DNA of 64,000 nt, taken from positions 1 through 64,000 of the forward strand of contig USEM01000006.1 in NCBI GenBank assembly GCA_900553695.1, given 5' to 3'. Each line of letters begins with the position of its first letter. The first letter of the stretch is position 1. A program made the position numbers and the translations under genes. The notes under the pieces were generated by a model. It saw nothing but the letters and a program-made list of their open reading frames with translations, did not search any database and had not been told where the DNA came from. Shown here in pieces: positions 35,674 through 45,900 of the stretch. This DNA is from an uncultured Clostridium sp. (GTDB lineage Bacteria > Bacillota > Clostridia > TANB77 > CAG-508).

Positions 35674-36789
35674 CTAATAATAACAATTTTTTATAAAATT
35701 CTCACATACTTGCTCTATCATATATTTCTTTTGAATATAAGCTTGCTTACAACCCTTTCTTTGAATATTTTTCTTTTGTAAAATCTGATTTGCCCATTCC
35801 TTCGCGCTTTTATTCAATTCTATATATTTTATATTTTCTGTAATATTTGCTTCCTTTGTAATAGTATCTGATACATAGCACTCAAGTCCAGTTGCCTGTG
35901 CCTCTATTATTACATTAGGCATTCCTTCAAAAAGAGAGGGAAATACTAATGCATCCATTGCCATATAATATTCATTTACATTAGAAACAGGTGGCATTAT
36001 TGTAACAAAATCATTTAGTCCTAATAATTGAATTTTATCTTTAATTTTCTCCTCCAACTCACCTTTTCCTATAAGTATCAAATGAGTATTATTATCTTTC
36101 TTATGTATTTCATTAAATATATCTATTAGAAATTCATGGTTCTTTTGAATATTAAATCTTCCAACATGTCCAATAACGGTCTTATCCTCTAGTTGTAGTT
36201 CTTTCCTTATTTTGTTTCTTTTTTCTATATCAAACTTGAACCAATTATAGTCCAGACCATTGTGTATTATTTGTACTTTTCCATTTTTTACAGCTTTTTC
36301 TCCAAACACAAATTCAGCTGCTTCTGTTGATGGAGCTAGTTTTACATTTGGTATTATTCTAGGTAAGAAGCCAAAAAGTCTATTAAAAAATCTACTAAAG
36401 AAGCCTCCTGTCACACCTGCGTTGCTTGACCTATATATTAATTTTTTTGCTCCAGCTGCTTTTGCAACAAGCAAATCTAACGCAGCTAAAGACTGTTGAC
36501 TTGTCCTTAAAACTGATTGATACTTATTTTCTTTTATGATTTTTTTTAAGCCAGAAAATGATTTAAGTGGATGTTTTGATTTAGGTGAAATTATAAAAAC
36601 TTTTCCTCCCATTTTTTTTATTTCTTCATCATATGCTCCAGCTTTATTAACGCAGAAATCCATTTGGTATTTTGTCTTGTCCAATGTTCTATAAACTTTC
36701 ATTAAGAATGTTTCTGCTCCACCTCTATCCATACTACTAACTATGCAGAGCAATCTATTAGGTTCAGAAATTTTATCTTCGTAATTCAA
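35674..36789 (-). CDS. GT4-family glycosyltransferase
   Basis: A 371-residue GT-B enzyme. The N-terminal domain begins LLCIVSSMDRGGAETFLMKVY, and the C-terminal nucleotide-sugar domain has VIGHVGRFNIQKNHEFLIDIF, LIGKGELEEKIK and the donor-binding FPSLFEGMPNVIIEAQATG with the E-x7-E pattern. It adds a sugar to the lipid-linked repeat unit at the cytosolic membrane face. The gene sits between two other transferase/polymerase genes with short spacers. Confidence 0.93.
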   Translation of the reverse strand: MNYEDKISEPNRLLCIVSSMDRGGAETFLMKVYRTLDKTKYQMDFCVNKAGAYDEEIKKMGGKVFIISPKSKHPLKSFSGLKKIIKENKYQSVLRTSQQSLAALDLLVAKAAGAKKLIYRSSNAGVTGGFFSRFFNRLFGFLPRIIPNVKLAPSTEAAEFVFGEKAVKNGKVQIIHNGLDYNWFKFDIEKRNKIRKELQLEDKTVIGHVGRFNIQKNHEFLIDIFNEIHKKDNNTHLILIGKGELEEKIKDKIQLLGLNDFVTIMPPVSNVNEYYMAMDALVFPSLFEGMPNVIIEAQATGLECYVSDTITKEANITENIKYIELNKSAKEWANQILQKKNIQRKGCKQAYIQKKYMIEQVCENFIKNCYY

Positions 36790-36801
36790 ATTGCATTCTC
36801 C

Positions 36802-37830
36802 TTATTTTTCTATACTTTTATATAATACTTTAATTGCATTATTGGGTTCAAATTTTTCTACTGATTTTAGTGTTTTATCCTTTATACTTACAACTTTGTT
36901 TATATCTTTTAGTTGCTCCAATATGTTTTTAAATTCATCCGGATCATTCATGTCAAATAAAAACGAATTTTCCCCTTCTGTTAAAATATCTACATAATTT
37001 TCCCATTTTGAGGCAACTACTGGTACTCCAGCAGATAATGCATCTATTATAGTTCCAGGAATTCCTTCTGTTCTAAATTTAGTCGGAAATAACAGTAAAT
37101 AATAGTTTTCTAAAGTTTTAACTGTTTTCTCGGAATCCACACATCCAACATATTTAATATATGATGGTAATGTATTTTTTATTTTTTCAAATTCCTCTGC
37201 ATAATTTTTATCAATTTGTCCATAAATATCTAATGCATACACAGTTTCATTAGCTTCCTCATTTATTTTTTTCACAACATTAATCGCATCTTCTATTCCT
37301 TTTTGCTTCATTACTCTTGAAAAAGTGCATAATTTAAGTGGATTGTTATATGTATATTTTAAATTTTCTTTCTTTATTGGTTGTATATTTTTAAAGTTAA
37401 GCATTATCTCTACATTTTTAATTCCAAGCTTTAATAATTCTGTTTTCATTTTGGTTGTTTCTACAAATACTTTAGAAAGTTTTCCTATTTCCTTTGTAAG
37501 CCATGATTTCATTTTTAGCATTTCTGGTAGCCATCCTCCAACAACCGCATAAAAAATCTTTTTATGGTAAAATTTGTTCCAGAAATTAAAAAGAGGTACA
37601 AATACTTTCACACCATTGTGTGCAGGTAAAATTATTAGATTTTCTGTATTTTTTAGTCCTTTTCTACATTTTCTAATAAAAGTTATTGGATGTTTTTTCC
37701 AATTAAACGTATCTATTTTGCTAATATTTTCTTCTCCATATTTTTTTATAAGCTCATTGTATATATTTTTTGTTTTTACTGTTTGCCCATCCAAAAACTT
37801 ATTGTTTCCGGCCAAAGTGACCACAAACAC
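36802..37830 (-). CDS. GT4-family glycosyltransferase
   Basis: A 342-residue GT-B enzyme. The N-terminus MFVVTLAGNNKFLDGQTVKTK and a central CTFSRVMKQKGIEDAINVV block precede the donor site PTKFRTEGIPGTIIDALSAG. It is related to the EpsF/WcaC class. Transcribed with the neighbouring glycan genes, it probably adds another residue to the repeat unit. There is no membrane helix; association with the membrane would be peripheral. Confidence 0.9.
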   Translation of the reverse strand: MFVVTLAGNNKFLDGQTVKTKNIYNELIKKYGEENISKIDTFNWKKHPITFIRKCRKGLKNTENLIILPAHNGVKVFVPLFNFWNKFYHKKIFYAVVGGWLPEMLKMKSWLTKEIGKLSKVFVETTKMKTELLKLGIKNVEIMLNFKNIQPIKKENLKYTYNNPLKLCTFSRVMKQKGIEDAINVVKKINEEANETVYALDIYGQIDKNYAEEFEKIKNTLPSYIKYVGCVDSEKTVKTLENYYLLLFPTKFRTEGIPGTIIDALSAGVPVVASKWENYVDILTEGENSFLFDMNDPDEFKNILEQLKDINKVVSIKDKTLKSVEKFEPNNAIKVLYKSIEK

Positions 37831-37853
37831 ATACTTTGTTCATTAGCTTCTCC

Positions 37854-38597
37854 CTACTTTATATGTAATATTTTTATAATTCCCCACCAACATATATGAA
37901 ATACTGAACGTATTACTGATAGGTGTTCTATTTTTCTATATAAATACCAATGATATTTTACTAAACTTAGTTTATTGCTTGATATTGAGTTGTTACGTAT
38001 TCTATATTTCATCAAAATATCTGGCATTCCATATATAAATTTTTCTTTTTTTAAGATTTGAAGCCATAACGCATCATCATTTCTTTTTCGTATATTAGGC
38101 ACTTGGAATTTTCCTAAGTTACTAACATTATACATTACTGTTGAATTTCCAACTGGGCAATCTAATAGTATCCTATTATAATCAGCTTTTTTCTTAGGTT
38201 TGAATACTTTATTTAGACTATCTCCTTTTTCATTCATCTTTTCATATGCAGTACAAGTAAAATTATAGTTATTATCTATCATAAATTTTACTTGTTTTTC
38301 CAATTTATCTTTTATCCATATATCATCACTATCTAAAAATGCCATAAATTTTCCACTTGCATTTTCCATAGCTATATTTCTTGCTGTTGCAGCTCCACTG
38401 TTTTCTTTCAATCTGATGTATTTAATTCTTTCATCTTTTATAGATTTTACAACTTCCTCAGTATTATCATTCGAAGCATCGTCAACAATAATCATTTCCC
38501 AATTTGTGTAGGTTTGATTAATTACTGATTTTATGGTTTCCCCTATAAATTGGGCACAGTTATATGTTGGTGTAATTATAGATATTAAGTACTCCAT
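37854..38597 (-). CDS. GT2-family glycosyltransferase
   Basis: A 247-residue GT-A enzyme. Motifs: SIITPTYNCAQFIGETIKSV at the N-terminus, VDDASNDNTEEVV, metal-binding FLDSDDIW near residue 92, and RNDDALWLQIL near 165 with the catalytic Asp. Its likely product linkage is unknown. It is immediately downstream of the priming transferase gene (1-bp gap), so it may add the second sugar. Confidence 0.93.
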   Translation of the reverse strand: MEYLISIITPTYNCAQFIGETIKSVINQTYTNWEMIIVDDASNDNTEEVVKSIKDERIKYIRLKENSGAATARNIAMENASGKFMAFLDSDDIWIKDKLEKQVKFMIDNNYNFTCTAYEKMNEKGDSLNKVFKPKKKADYNRILLDCPVGNSTVMYNVSNLGKFQVPNIRKRNDDALWLQILKKEKFIYGMPDILMKYRIRNNSISSNKLSLVKYHWYLYRKIEHLSVIRSVFHICWWGIIKILHIK

Positions 38598-38598
38598 A

Positions 38599-39285
38599 TT
38601 AAATTCTTCCTCTTTCTATTATTTTTTTAGCTTCTTCAATTTTAGTAAGATAATCAACTTCATCGATTACTTTATTTCTCAATAAATAGTCTCCTAAATC
38701 TTCTGCCGTTTGCATTCCATCTGTTTCTATGTTTTCCCTTTTAAACACTTTCTCAATTGTTTTCAATATTATCTTACAATCGTTTTTAAAAAAAACATTA
38801 TTAATATACTCTAAATCATAATTTATTTTTTGTTCCCATGTAATATTATTTCTTCCATTTATTTGTGCTAACCCCGTCAAACCTTGTCTCACTTTGTGTC
38901 TTTTTCTTTGTTGTTCTGTCATGAATACCATATCTCTAACTAACTGTGGTCTTGGTCCTACAATACTCATATCGCCTTTTATAATATTTATAAGTTCTGG
39001 TAACTCATCTAAACTTGTACTTCTAAGCATTTTTCCAAATTTAGTTAAGCGTTTTTCATCAGGTAATAATTTGCCATTTTCATCTTTTTCGTCTGTCATC
39101 GTTCTAAATTTATATAAAGTAAATATTTTTTCGTTCTTTCCTGGACGTTGCTGTTTAAATATTGCAGGTTTTCCAAGTTTTATTCTGACTAGCACCCAAA
39201 GTATAATCATTAGTGGCATTAATATTATCAATGCCACCAGACTTAATGTGAAATCTAATATTCTCTTAATATATTTAGCATACAC
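38599..39285 (-). CDS. Priming sugar-phosphate transferase (EpsL/PglC-like)
   Basis: A 228-residue polyprenyl-phosphate phosphoglycosyltransferase. One membrane helix spans residues 9-32. The catalytic domain has the family patterns KFRTMTDEKDENGKLLP, TKFGKMLRSTSLDELPELIN and IKGDMSIVGPRPQLV. It transfers a sugar phosphate to undecaprenyl phosphate and so begins the repeat unit. The neighbouring PglF- and PglE-like genes suggest a bacillosamine-type diamino sugar as the first residue. Confidence 0.93.
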   Translation of the reverse strand: MYAKYIKRILDFTLSLVALIILMPLMIILWVLVRIKLGKPAIFKQQRPGKNEKIFTLYKFRTMTDEKDENGKLLPDEKRLTKFGKMLRSTSLDELPELINIIKGDMSIVGPRPQLVRDMVFMTEQQRKRHKVRQGLTGLAQINGRNNITWEQKINYDLEYINNVFFKNDCKIILKTIEKVFKRENIETDGMQTAEDLGDYLLRNKVIDEVDYLTKIEEAKKIIERGRI

Positions 39286-39304
39286 TTGTTACTCTCACTC
39301 CATT

Positions 39305-40432
39305 TTAAAATAGGTTTTTTATTGTTTCTATAACCAACTCTTGTTGTTCTTTTGTCATTTTTGTATCACTTGGTAAACACACTCCATTTTGGAATAATTC
39401 TTCTGCATTACTTCCATTTGTTCTTGTAGTAATAAAATCATATTTTTCAAATATTGGTTGCATATGCATTGGTTTCCACACTGGTCTAGATTCAATATTT
39501 TCCTTTTCTAATGCTTCCATAATTTGTATTGGTTTCACATTGCTATTTTCATTTATTTGAATACATGAAAGCCAATGGTTTGGTCTTGTGTTTTCTACTA
39601 CTGGTTGTAGTGTAATATATTTTATGTCTTTAAAGGCTTCTTTGTATGTATTGTATATGTTAGTTTTTTGTTCTACTCTCTTTTCTAATACCTTTAATTG
39701 TCCTCTACCAATACCTGCACAAACATTGCTCATTCTATAGTTATACCCAATTTCCGAATGTTGATAATGACGTGCTTTATCTCTTGCTTGCGTAACCCAA
39801 AATCTTACCTTTTCAATTCTTTCCTTATCATTACTTACAAGCATTCCTCCACCACTAGATGTAATAATTTTATTTCCATTAAAAGAAAACACTCCGTATT
39901 TTCCAAAAGTACCTAAAAATTTTCCTTTATATGTACTTCCTAATCCTTCTGCAGCATCTTCTATTAATGTTGTGTTATGTTCTGCACATATCTTAACTAT
40001 TTCATCCATTTTAGATGGATTTCCATATAAGTGTACTACAATAACAGCTTTAGGGTTTGGATATTTTTCAAAAGCTTTCTTTAATGCTTCTGGATCCATG
40101 TTCCAAGTTTCTTTTTCACTATCTATAAATACTGGTGTAGCATTTTGATATATAATTGGGTTTGCTGATGCTGAAAATGTAAGTGATGAACAAAATACTA
40201 TGTCATCTTTTTCTACTCCAGTTGCTTTTAATGCCATGTGTATAGCTGCAGTTCCTGCAGATAATGCTGCTCCATTTTGACTTCCAACATAAGCACATAA
40301 TTCTTCCTCAAACTTATTTACGTTTTCTCCAAGTGGTGCTATCCAATTTGTTTCAAATGCCTCGTTTACATACTCTTTCTCATAACCTTCATCAGACATG
40401 TGTGGTGAAGCCAAATAAATTTTTTCTTTCAT
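39305..40432 (-). CDS. DegT/DnrJ/EryC1 sugar aminotransferase (PglE/EpsN-like)
   Basis: A 375-residue PLP-dependent aminotransferase that puts an amino group on a 4-keto sugar nucleotide. The PLP lysine is in VFSFNGNKIITSSGGG near residue 185. The N-terminal ASPHMSDEGYEKEYV and GTAAIHMAL match the EpsN/PglE group, which works on UDP-4-keto-6-deoxy-GlcNAc. The dehydratase that makes this substrate is encoded directly upstream. No acetyltransferase of the PglD type is visible in the cluster. Confidence 0.93.
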   Translation of the reverse strand: MKEKIYLASPHMSDEGYEKEYVNEAFETNWIAPLGENVNKFEEELCAYVGSQNGAALSAGTAAIHMALKATGVEKDDIVFCSSLTFSASANPIIYQNATPVFIDSEKETWNMDPEALKKAFEKYPNPKAVIVVHLYGNPSKMDEIVKICAEHNTTLIEDAAEGLGSTYKGKFLGTFGKYGVFSFNGNKIITSSGGGMLVSNDKERIEKVRFWVTQARDKARHYQHSEIGYNYRMSNVCAGIGRGQLKVLEKRVEQKTNIYNTYKEAFKDIKYITLQPVVENTRPNHWLSCIQINENSNVKPIQIMEALEKENIESRPVWKPMHMQPIFEKYDFITTRTNGSNAEELFQNGVCLPSDTKMTKEQQELVIETIKNLF

Positions 40433-40447
40433 TTTACCTCTTCCTTT

Positions 40448-42301
40448 CTATTCTTCTGGTTCATGGTACGTTGGTACTACATTTTTCATAACTTCTTTTA
40501 CTTTTTCAATTGAATAATCCTCATTATATTTTATATTTCCCAATTCATATAGTTTTTCGTTTAATTCTTTTTCTTCTAAATGCATTGGTTGTGTTATAAA
40601 TATCTTATCATGTTTTGTTGAAACCAAACCTTCTTCTGCCATAAGTAATTCTTCATATAGTTTTTCCCCTGGTCTTAAACCTGTTATTATTATTGGTATA
40701 TCTACATTTGGTTCATATCCCATTAAACGTATTAAACTTACTGCTAAGTCATATATTTTTACTGGCTCTCCCATGTCTAATACAAATATTTCTCCACCTT
40801 TTGCATATGTTACTGCTTGTAATATTAGTTGTACTGCTTCTGGAATTGTCATGAAATATCTTGTTATTTCTTTGTGTGTTACTGTTACTGGTCCACCTTT
40901 TTCTATTTGTTTTTTCATAAGTGGTATTACTGAACCATTGCTTCCAAGTACGTTTCCAAATCTTACTGCAACAAAGTCTGTTTTGCTTGTTTTGTTTTTT
41001 GTTTGTACTATCATTTCGCAAACTCTTTTTGATGCTCCCATTATGTTTGTTGGATTTACTGCCTTATCTGTTGAGATTAAAACAAATTTTTCTACTCCAA
41101 ATTTATCTGCACAATTAACTACATTATATGTTCCAAATACATTATTGTGTATTGCTTCTAATGGACTTGTTTCCATTAGTGGAACGTGTTTATGTGCTGC
41201 TGCATGGAATACAACATTTGGTTTGTATTTGTTAAACACTTCTTCTAGTCTTTCTTTATCTCTTACACTACCTATAATTGCTTTTATATTTGCTGTTGGA
41301 TAGTCTGCTTCTAGTTCTCTTTCTATATCATACAAAGTGTTTTCGTAAATATCTAGTATTACTAGGTTTTGAGGTTTGTATTTTATAATTTGTCTACAAA
41401 GTTCTGAACCTATTGAGCCTCCTCCACCAGTAACTAATACTGTTTTATCCTTTATTAAGTTTTTGATGTTCTTATTATCTAGCTCTATTGGATTTCTACC
41501 AAGTAAGTCTTCTATTTGCACATTTCTTAAGCTGTTCATTGCGCCTTGTCTATCTATGACTTCTTCTGTTGTTGGTAGCACTCTTGTTTTTACTCCTGTT
41601 TCTTGGCATATTTCTAGAATTTTTCTTCTTGATACTGCATCAATTTTGTTAATTGCAAAGAAAATTTCGTCTACATCATATTCTTTAGCAAATCTTGGTA
41701 TTTCGTATCTAGTTCCTATAACTTTTATGCCTAGTATATAGTGGTTTAATTTGTTTTTGTTATCATCTATTATTCCTACAATGTTGTATCTATCTCTCAT
41801 TGAGTTTTTTATTGTTATTATTATTTCTCTTGCACCCATTCCTGCACCTATTATTAATAGGTTTTTAGCTTTTACTTTTGTTTTTTCTTGATTGCCATAT
41901 TTTGCACTTGCTTTTCTGCTAAGTATTGATCTTCCTGCTAATCTATACATAACAAATACACCTGCTATTAAAATACCAGATAGTAAATTCATTTTTATTG
42001 TTAAATACTCTAATCCTAAAATTTTTGCTATAACTGTAATTGTTCCTACTGATAATATTGCACTAATTATATATTTAACATAGTCTTTGCCAACCTCATA
42101 ATGAAGCATGTTTTGATACATATGGAATACATTTAGGAAAATTTCATATATTACAATACATACGCCAACTTGCTTTATGAATGAAACAGGTTGAACCTTT
42201 ATACTTAAGAATATCATTGAAGCTATATAGCCTGCTATTATGATTAAAATATCTATTATTACTAGAAGTAAATTTCTATTTTTTCTTATAATTTCTACCA
42301 T
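40448..42301 (-). CDS. Membrane UDP-GlcNAc 4,6-dehydratase (PglF/EpsC-like)
   Basis: A 617-residue protein. Four membrane helices occupy residues 10-125. A first Rossmann domain begins LLIIGAGMGAREIIITI near residue 150. The catalytic short-chain dehydrogenase domain begins VLVTGGGGSIGSELC near 290, and has the active-site block ISTDKAVNPTNIMGASKR near 405, in which Met replaces the usual Tyr, as is normal for this family. It makes the 4-keto-6-deoxy sugar for the aminotransferase. It is the first gene of the operon that runs to 26314. Confidence 0.95.
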   Translation of the reverse strand: MVEIIRKNRNLLLVIIDILIIIAGYIASMIFLSIKVQPVSFIKQVGVCIVIYEIFLNVFHMYQNMLHYEVGKDYVKYIISAILSVGTITVIAKILGLEYLTIKMNLLSGILIAGVFVMYRLAGRSILSRKASAKYGNQEKTKVKAKNLLIIGAGMGAREIIITIKNSMRDRYNIVGIIDDNKNKLNHYILGIKVIGTRYEIPRFAKEYDVDEIFFAINKIDAVSRRKILEICQETGVKTRVLPTTEEVIDRQGAMNSLRNVQIEDLLGRNPIELDNKNIKNLIKDKTVLVTGGGGSIGSELCRQIIKYKPQNLVILDIYENTLYDIERELEADYPTANIKAIIGSVRDKERLEEVFNKYKPNVVFHAAAHKHVPLMETSPLEAIHNNVFGTYNVVNCADKFGVEKFVLISTDKAVNPTNIMGASKRVCEMIVQTKNKTSKTDFVAVRFGNVLGSNGSVIPLMKKQIEKGGPVTVTHKEITRYFMTIPEAVQLILQAVTYAKGGEIFVLDMGEPVKIYDLAVSLIRLMGYEPNVDIPIIITGLRPGEKLYEELLMAEEGLVSTKHDKIFITQPMHLEEKELNEKLYELGNIKYNEDYSIEKVKEVMKNVVPTYHEPEE

Positions 42302-42480
42302 TTTAATGGCTCCCTTTTTTCTGTTTTTAATTTTTAATTTTCTTTTAACATTTTACATTATATTCATTTAAAATGCAATATTTTTAGGACTTTTTTTGAT
42401 ATTTTTCGCTTTATTTTTATCTTTAATTTTTAAATAAATTTTCTATAATTAGCTAATACTAAGTATTATGGAGGTTTTAT

Positions 42481-42906
42481 ATGAATGATATTGAAATTTT
42501 AAAAGAAATTAATCAAAATTCAAAAATGGGTATGGATTCATTAACTACAATTTTGAAAAAAGTTACAGATGAGGATTTTAAAGATTTATTAAATACTCAG
42601 CATAACGAATATCAAAATATTTATGACAGAACTCAGGAATTGCTTGTAAAGAATAATGCTGAAATGAAAGATACTCCTAGCATGCAAAAGGCTATGTCGT
42701 GGATGGGTATTCAGCTAAATACTGCAAATGATAGCAGTAATTCTAAATTATCAGAACTTATTATCCAAGGTAATGATATGGGAGTTATTAAAGGTACAAA
42801 ACTTCTTAATAACTATTCTTTTATGAACAAAGAGATTAAAAATATTCTATCTGATTTTGTTAGGCTTCAAGAAAAAAATATTGATGACTTGAAACAATAT
42901 TTGTAA
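42481..42906 (+). CDS. Hypothetical four-helix protein
   Basis: A 141-residue soluble protein starting at 42481 after ATGGAGGTTTTAT. It is predicted all-helical: EILKEINQNSKMGMDSLTTIL, DLLNTQHNEYQNIYDRTQELL, then two more helices. Conserved acidic and His residues (TQHNEYQ) recall ferritin-like bundles such as DUF2383, but no clear metal motif is visible. It is a single-gene plus-strand unit with a strong terminator, probably expressed on its own. A TATAAT-like sequence lies about 35 bp upstream. Function unknown. Confidence 0.7.
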   Translation: MNDIEILKEINQNSKMGMDSLTTILKKVTDEDFKDLLNTQHNEYQNIYDRTQELLVKNNAEMKDTPSMQKAMSWMGIQLNTANDSSNSKLSELIIQGNDMGVIKGTKLLNNYSFMNKEIKNILSDFVRLQEKNIDDLKQYL

Positions 42907-42926
42907 TAACCTTCTGTTTAGTAACT

Positions 42927-42959
42927 AAAGGAGTTTCTGCTTTGAAACTCCTTTGTTTT
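42927..42959. terminator. Terminator shared by converging genes
   Basis: AAAGGAGTTTC-TGCTTT-GAAACTCCTTT hairpin followed by GTTTTT. It ends the plus-strand gene, and its far side is the stop of the glucan synthase gene. Confidence 0.85.
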
Positions 42960-45900
42960 TACATTTCTATTTCCACCTCATATATTCCACCATCTCCATT
43001 TAGGATTATTTCTTTTTCAGGAACTTTTCTTCCATTTAGGTAAACATTTTCCACTCCTGTATTTTTTCCATTATAGTTTTTTACATTTATATTATAAATG
43101 CTGTTTTTGTATCTGTATCTTATGCTGTACTCTTTCCAGTCTTTTGGAATACATGGGTTAATTCTTAAAACTTTGTTTTTGATATCCAACCCTAAAATAT
43201 TTTCTAGCCCTGCTTTATAAAACCAGCTACTTGAACCTGTGTACCATGTCCAGCCACCTCTTCCTGCTAAGTTTCCTGCTCCATATATGTCTGCTGGTAT
43301 AACAAATGGTTCTACTTTATATTTTAAGGCTGTTTCTTTTGTTCTTGAATGTTCTATTGGGTTTATCATTCTATAATATTCTAGTCCTTTATCTCCAAAG
43401 CCCAGTTTTGTAAATGCTATTATTGCCCACATGGCAGCATGTGTATATTGTCCACCATTTTCTCTTACTCCTGGCAAGTATGCTTTTATATAACCTGGCT
43501 CTATTTTTGTTTTATTAAATGGTGGATCTAATAGTTTTATTATTCCATTTTCTTTGTCTATTAAATGATTTTCCAAACTTTCCATTGAAATATATTTCTT
43601 ATCATTATCTGCTGCTCCTGATATTACTCCCCAGCTTTGTGATATACTATCTATTCTACATTCTTCGTTTTCTATACTTCCAATTGGCTCGCCATCATCT
43701 GTAAATGCTCTTTTGAACCATCTTCCGTCCCAGCCATTTTTGTTTAATGCTTTCTTTAAATTATCTCTTATTTCAATATATTTCTTAGCTCTTTCGTTAT
43801 CAGAAACTTCTTCGCATATTGGAATAAACCTATTTAATACTTCATATAGGAAGAAACCAAGCCATACGCTTTCTCCTCTTTTTTTGTTGCCAACTGTGTT
43901 CATTCCGTCATTCCAGTCTCCTGAGCCTATTTTAGGCAAGCCGTTTTCTCCAAAGTTTAACGATTTTTCTATTGCTTTTATACAGTGTTCATATAAGCTT
44001 CCCTTTTCGTTTGCTTCTAAATACAAATCATATAGTTCATCTACTCCATCTTCTAGTGGTTCACCCTGCAAGTATGGAATTTCAATATCTAGTAGGCTCT
44101 TATCTCCTGTATATTCAATATATTCGCTTGTAACATAGCATAGCCATAAAAGGTCATCTGAAAATCTTGTTCTTATTCCTCTATTTGTTTCCTCATGCCA
44201 CCAATGTTCTACATCTCCTTCTATAAATTGATGTTTTGCCTGTGTTAGTATTTGATTTTTCATTAATTCTGCATCTATATATTTTACTCCAAGTGTATCT
44301 TGTAGTTGGTCTCTAAAGCCTACTGCTCCACCAGATTGATAGTATCCTGTTCTTGCCCATAACCTAGAGACTATTGTTTGATAAATTGCCCAACCATTTA
44401 ATAATATATTCATAGATTCTAACGGTGTTTTTACTTGCACACGTGTTAGTAGTTCATACCAATATCTTTTTACTCTGTTTAGTTCTTCTTTTGCATTTGA
44501 TATTTTTGAATATTTATATGCCATGTCTTTTGCATTAAGCATATTGTTTTCTTCACCTAATGATAGTATTATTTCTTTGCTTTCAAATGGTTCTAGGTTT
44601 ACTTCTAATTCTAATGCTATACATGAACTTTCTCCTAAACCATTTTGATTTCCAAGTGTTACTTTATCTAATGCTGCTGGTTTTGTTATATCTCCGCTTC
44701 CCTATAAATTCTTCTTTACTTCCTGTAAATGATACTATCTTTTCACTACTTCCAACAAATGTTATAGCTCCTTTGAAATTATCTGTATATAGATTTTGTG
44801 CAGTTATGCAATTTGCTTTTGTTTCTACATTTATATATCCATTTGTTTGTTTTTCGTCTTCCCCAAGTACTGGTTTTATATAGTATAAAAGTTTTAGATT
44901 TTTTGTTTTATCTGAAGTGTTTTTTAAGTTTAATATATTAATTTTTGCTTTATCCTCTAATGCTACAAATGTTTCCATTTTCTGTATTATTTGGTCTTTT
45001 GCTGTTTTTATTGTAACATATCCAAAACCATATTTAACATGGTACTCTTGTGGTTCATGACCTATATTTTGGCTAAGGCTCCAAACCCTTCCTGTTTCTT
45101 TGTTTTTCATATATATTATTTCAGAAGGAATATCTATATTGCTACTGTTATTCCATGCTGAAAGTCTGTTTAGCCTACTATTTTTACTCCATGTAAAGCC
45201 TCCTAAGTTTTGTGTTACAACTGTTCCAAAGTTTGGGTTTGCTAAAATATTACTCCATGCTGTTGGAAGTTTATTTTCATTGCTTATTTTCATTTTGTAT
45301 TCTAAGCCATCCTCTGTAAACCCTCCATAATCGTTATAGTATTTTAAGTTGGTATAGTCTTCGTTTATTAGCTCCATTTCGCCATTTTCCATATAAATAT
45401 CATTATTTTCAATTCCAATATTTTTTATACTATCTTGATATTCTTCTTCTAAGTCTTTTAATTGGGTATCTATATTTCCAAGTGATGCATCTAATTTTAA
45501 GTTACTTCTAAATTCTAGTAGTTCTAAGTCTTCCTTTGTTATTTCTTTTGCATTTATTACAAATATTCCACCAAATGTATTTTTTAGGAATGCTAGTTGT
45601 TTGTTTTGTATTTCGTTTTCTATTTCAAACTGTATAAAATGCTCATAGCTATTCTTTTCTTCGTTTAATATTACTAAATCTATTTTGATGTTTTTGCTTC
45701 TAAAAAATTCCATTGCTTTTAGAGTGTCTTTTATTACATGCATATCGTTTACATCTTTTATTTTAACAAGCAAGATTGGTAAATCTCCAGATATTCCATA
45801 TTTCCATAATTCGCTTTGCGAATATACTCTTTTAGGTAGTTTTGCCATTACCTCTTTTCTCATTGGGTTTTGGAATATAAGGTAACCAAGCATTTTTTGA

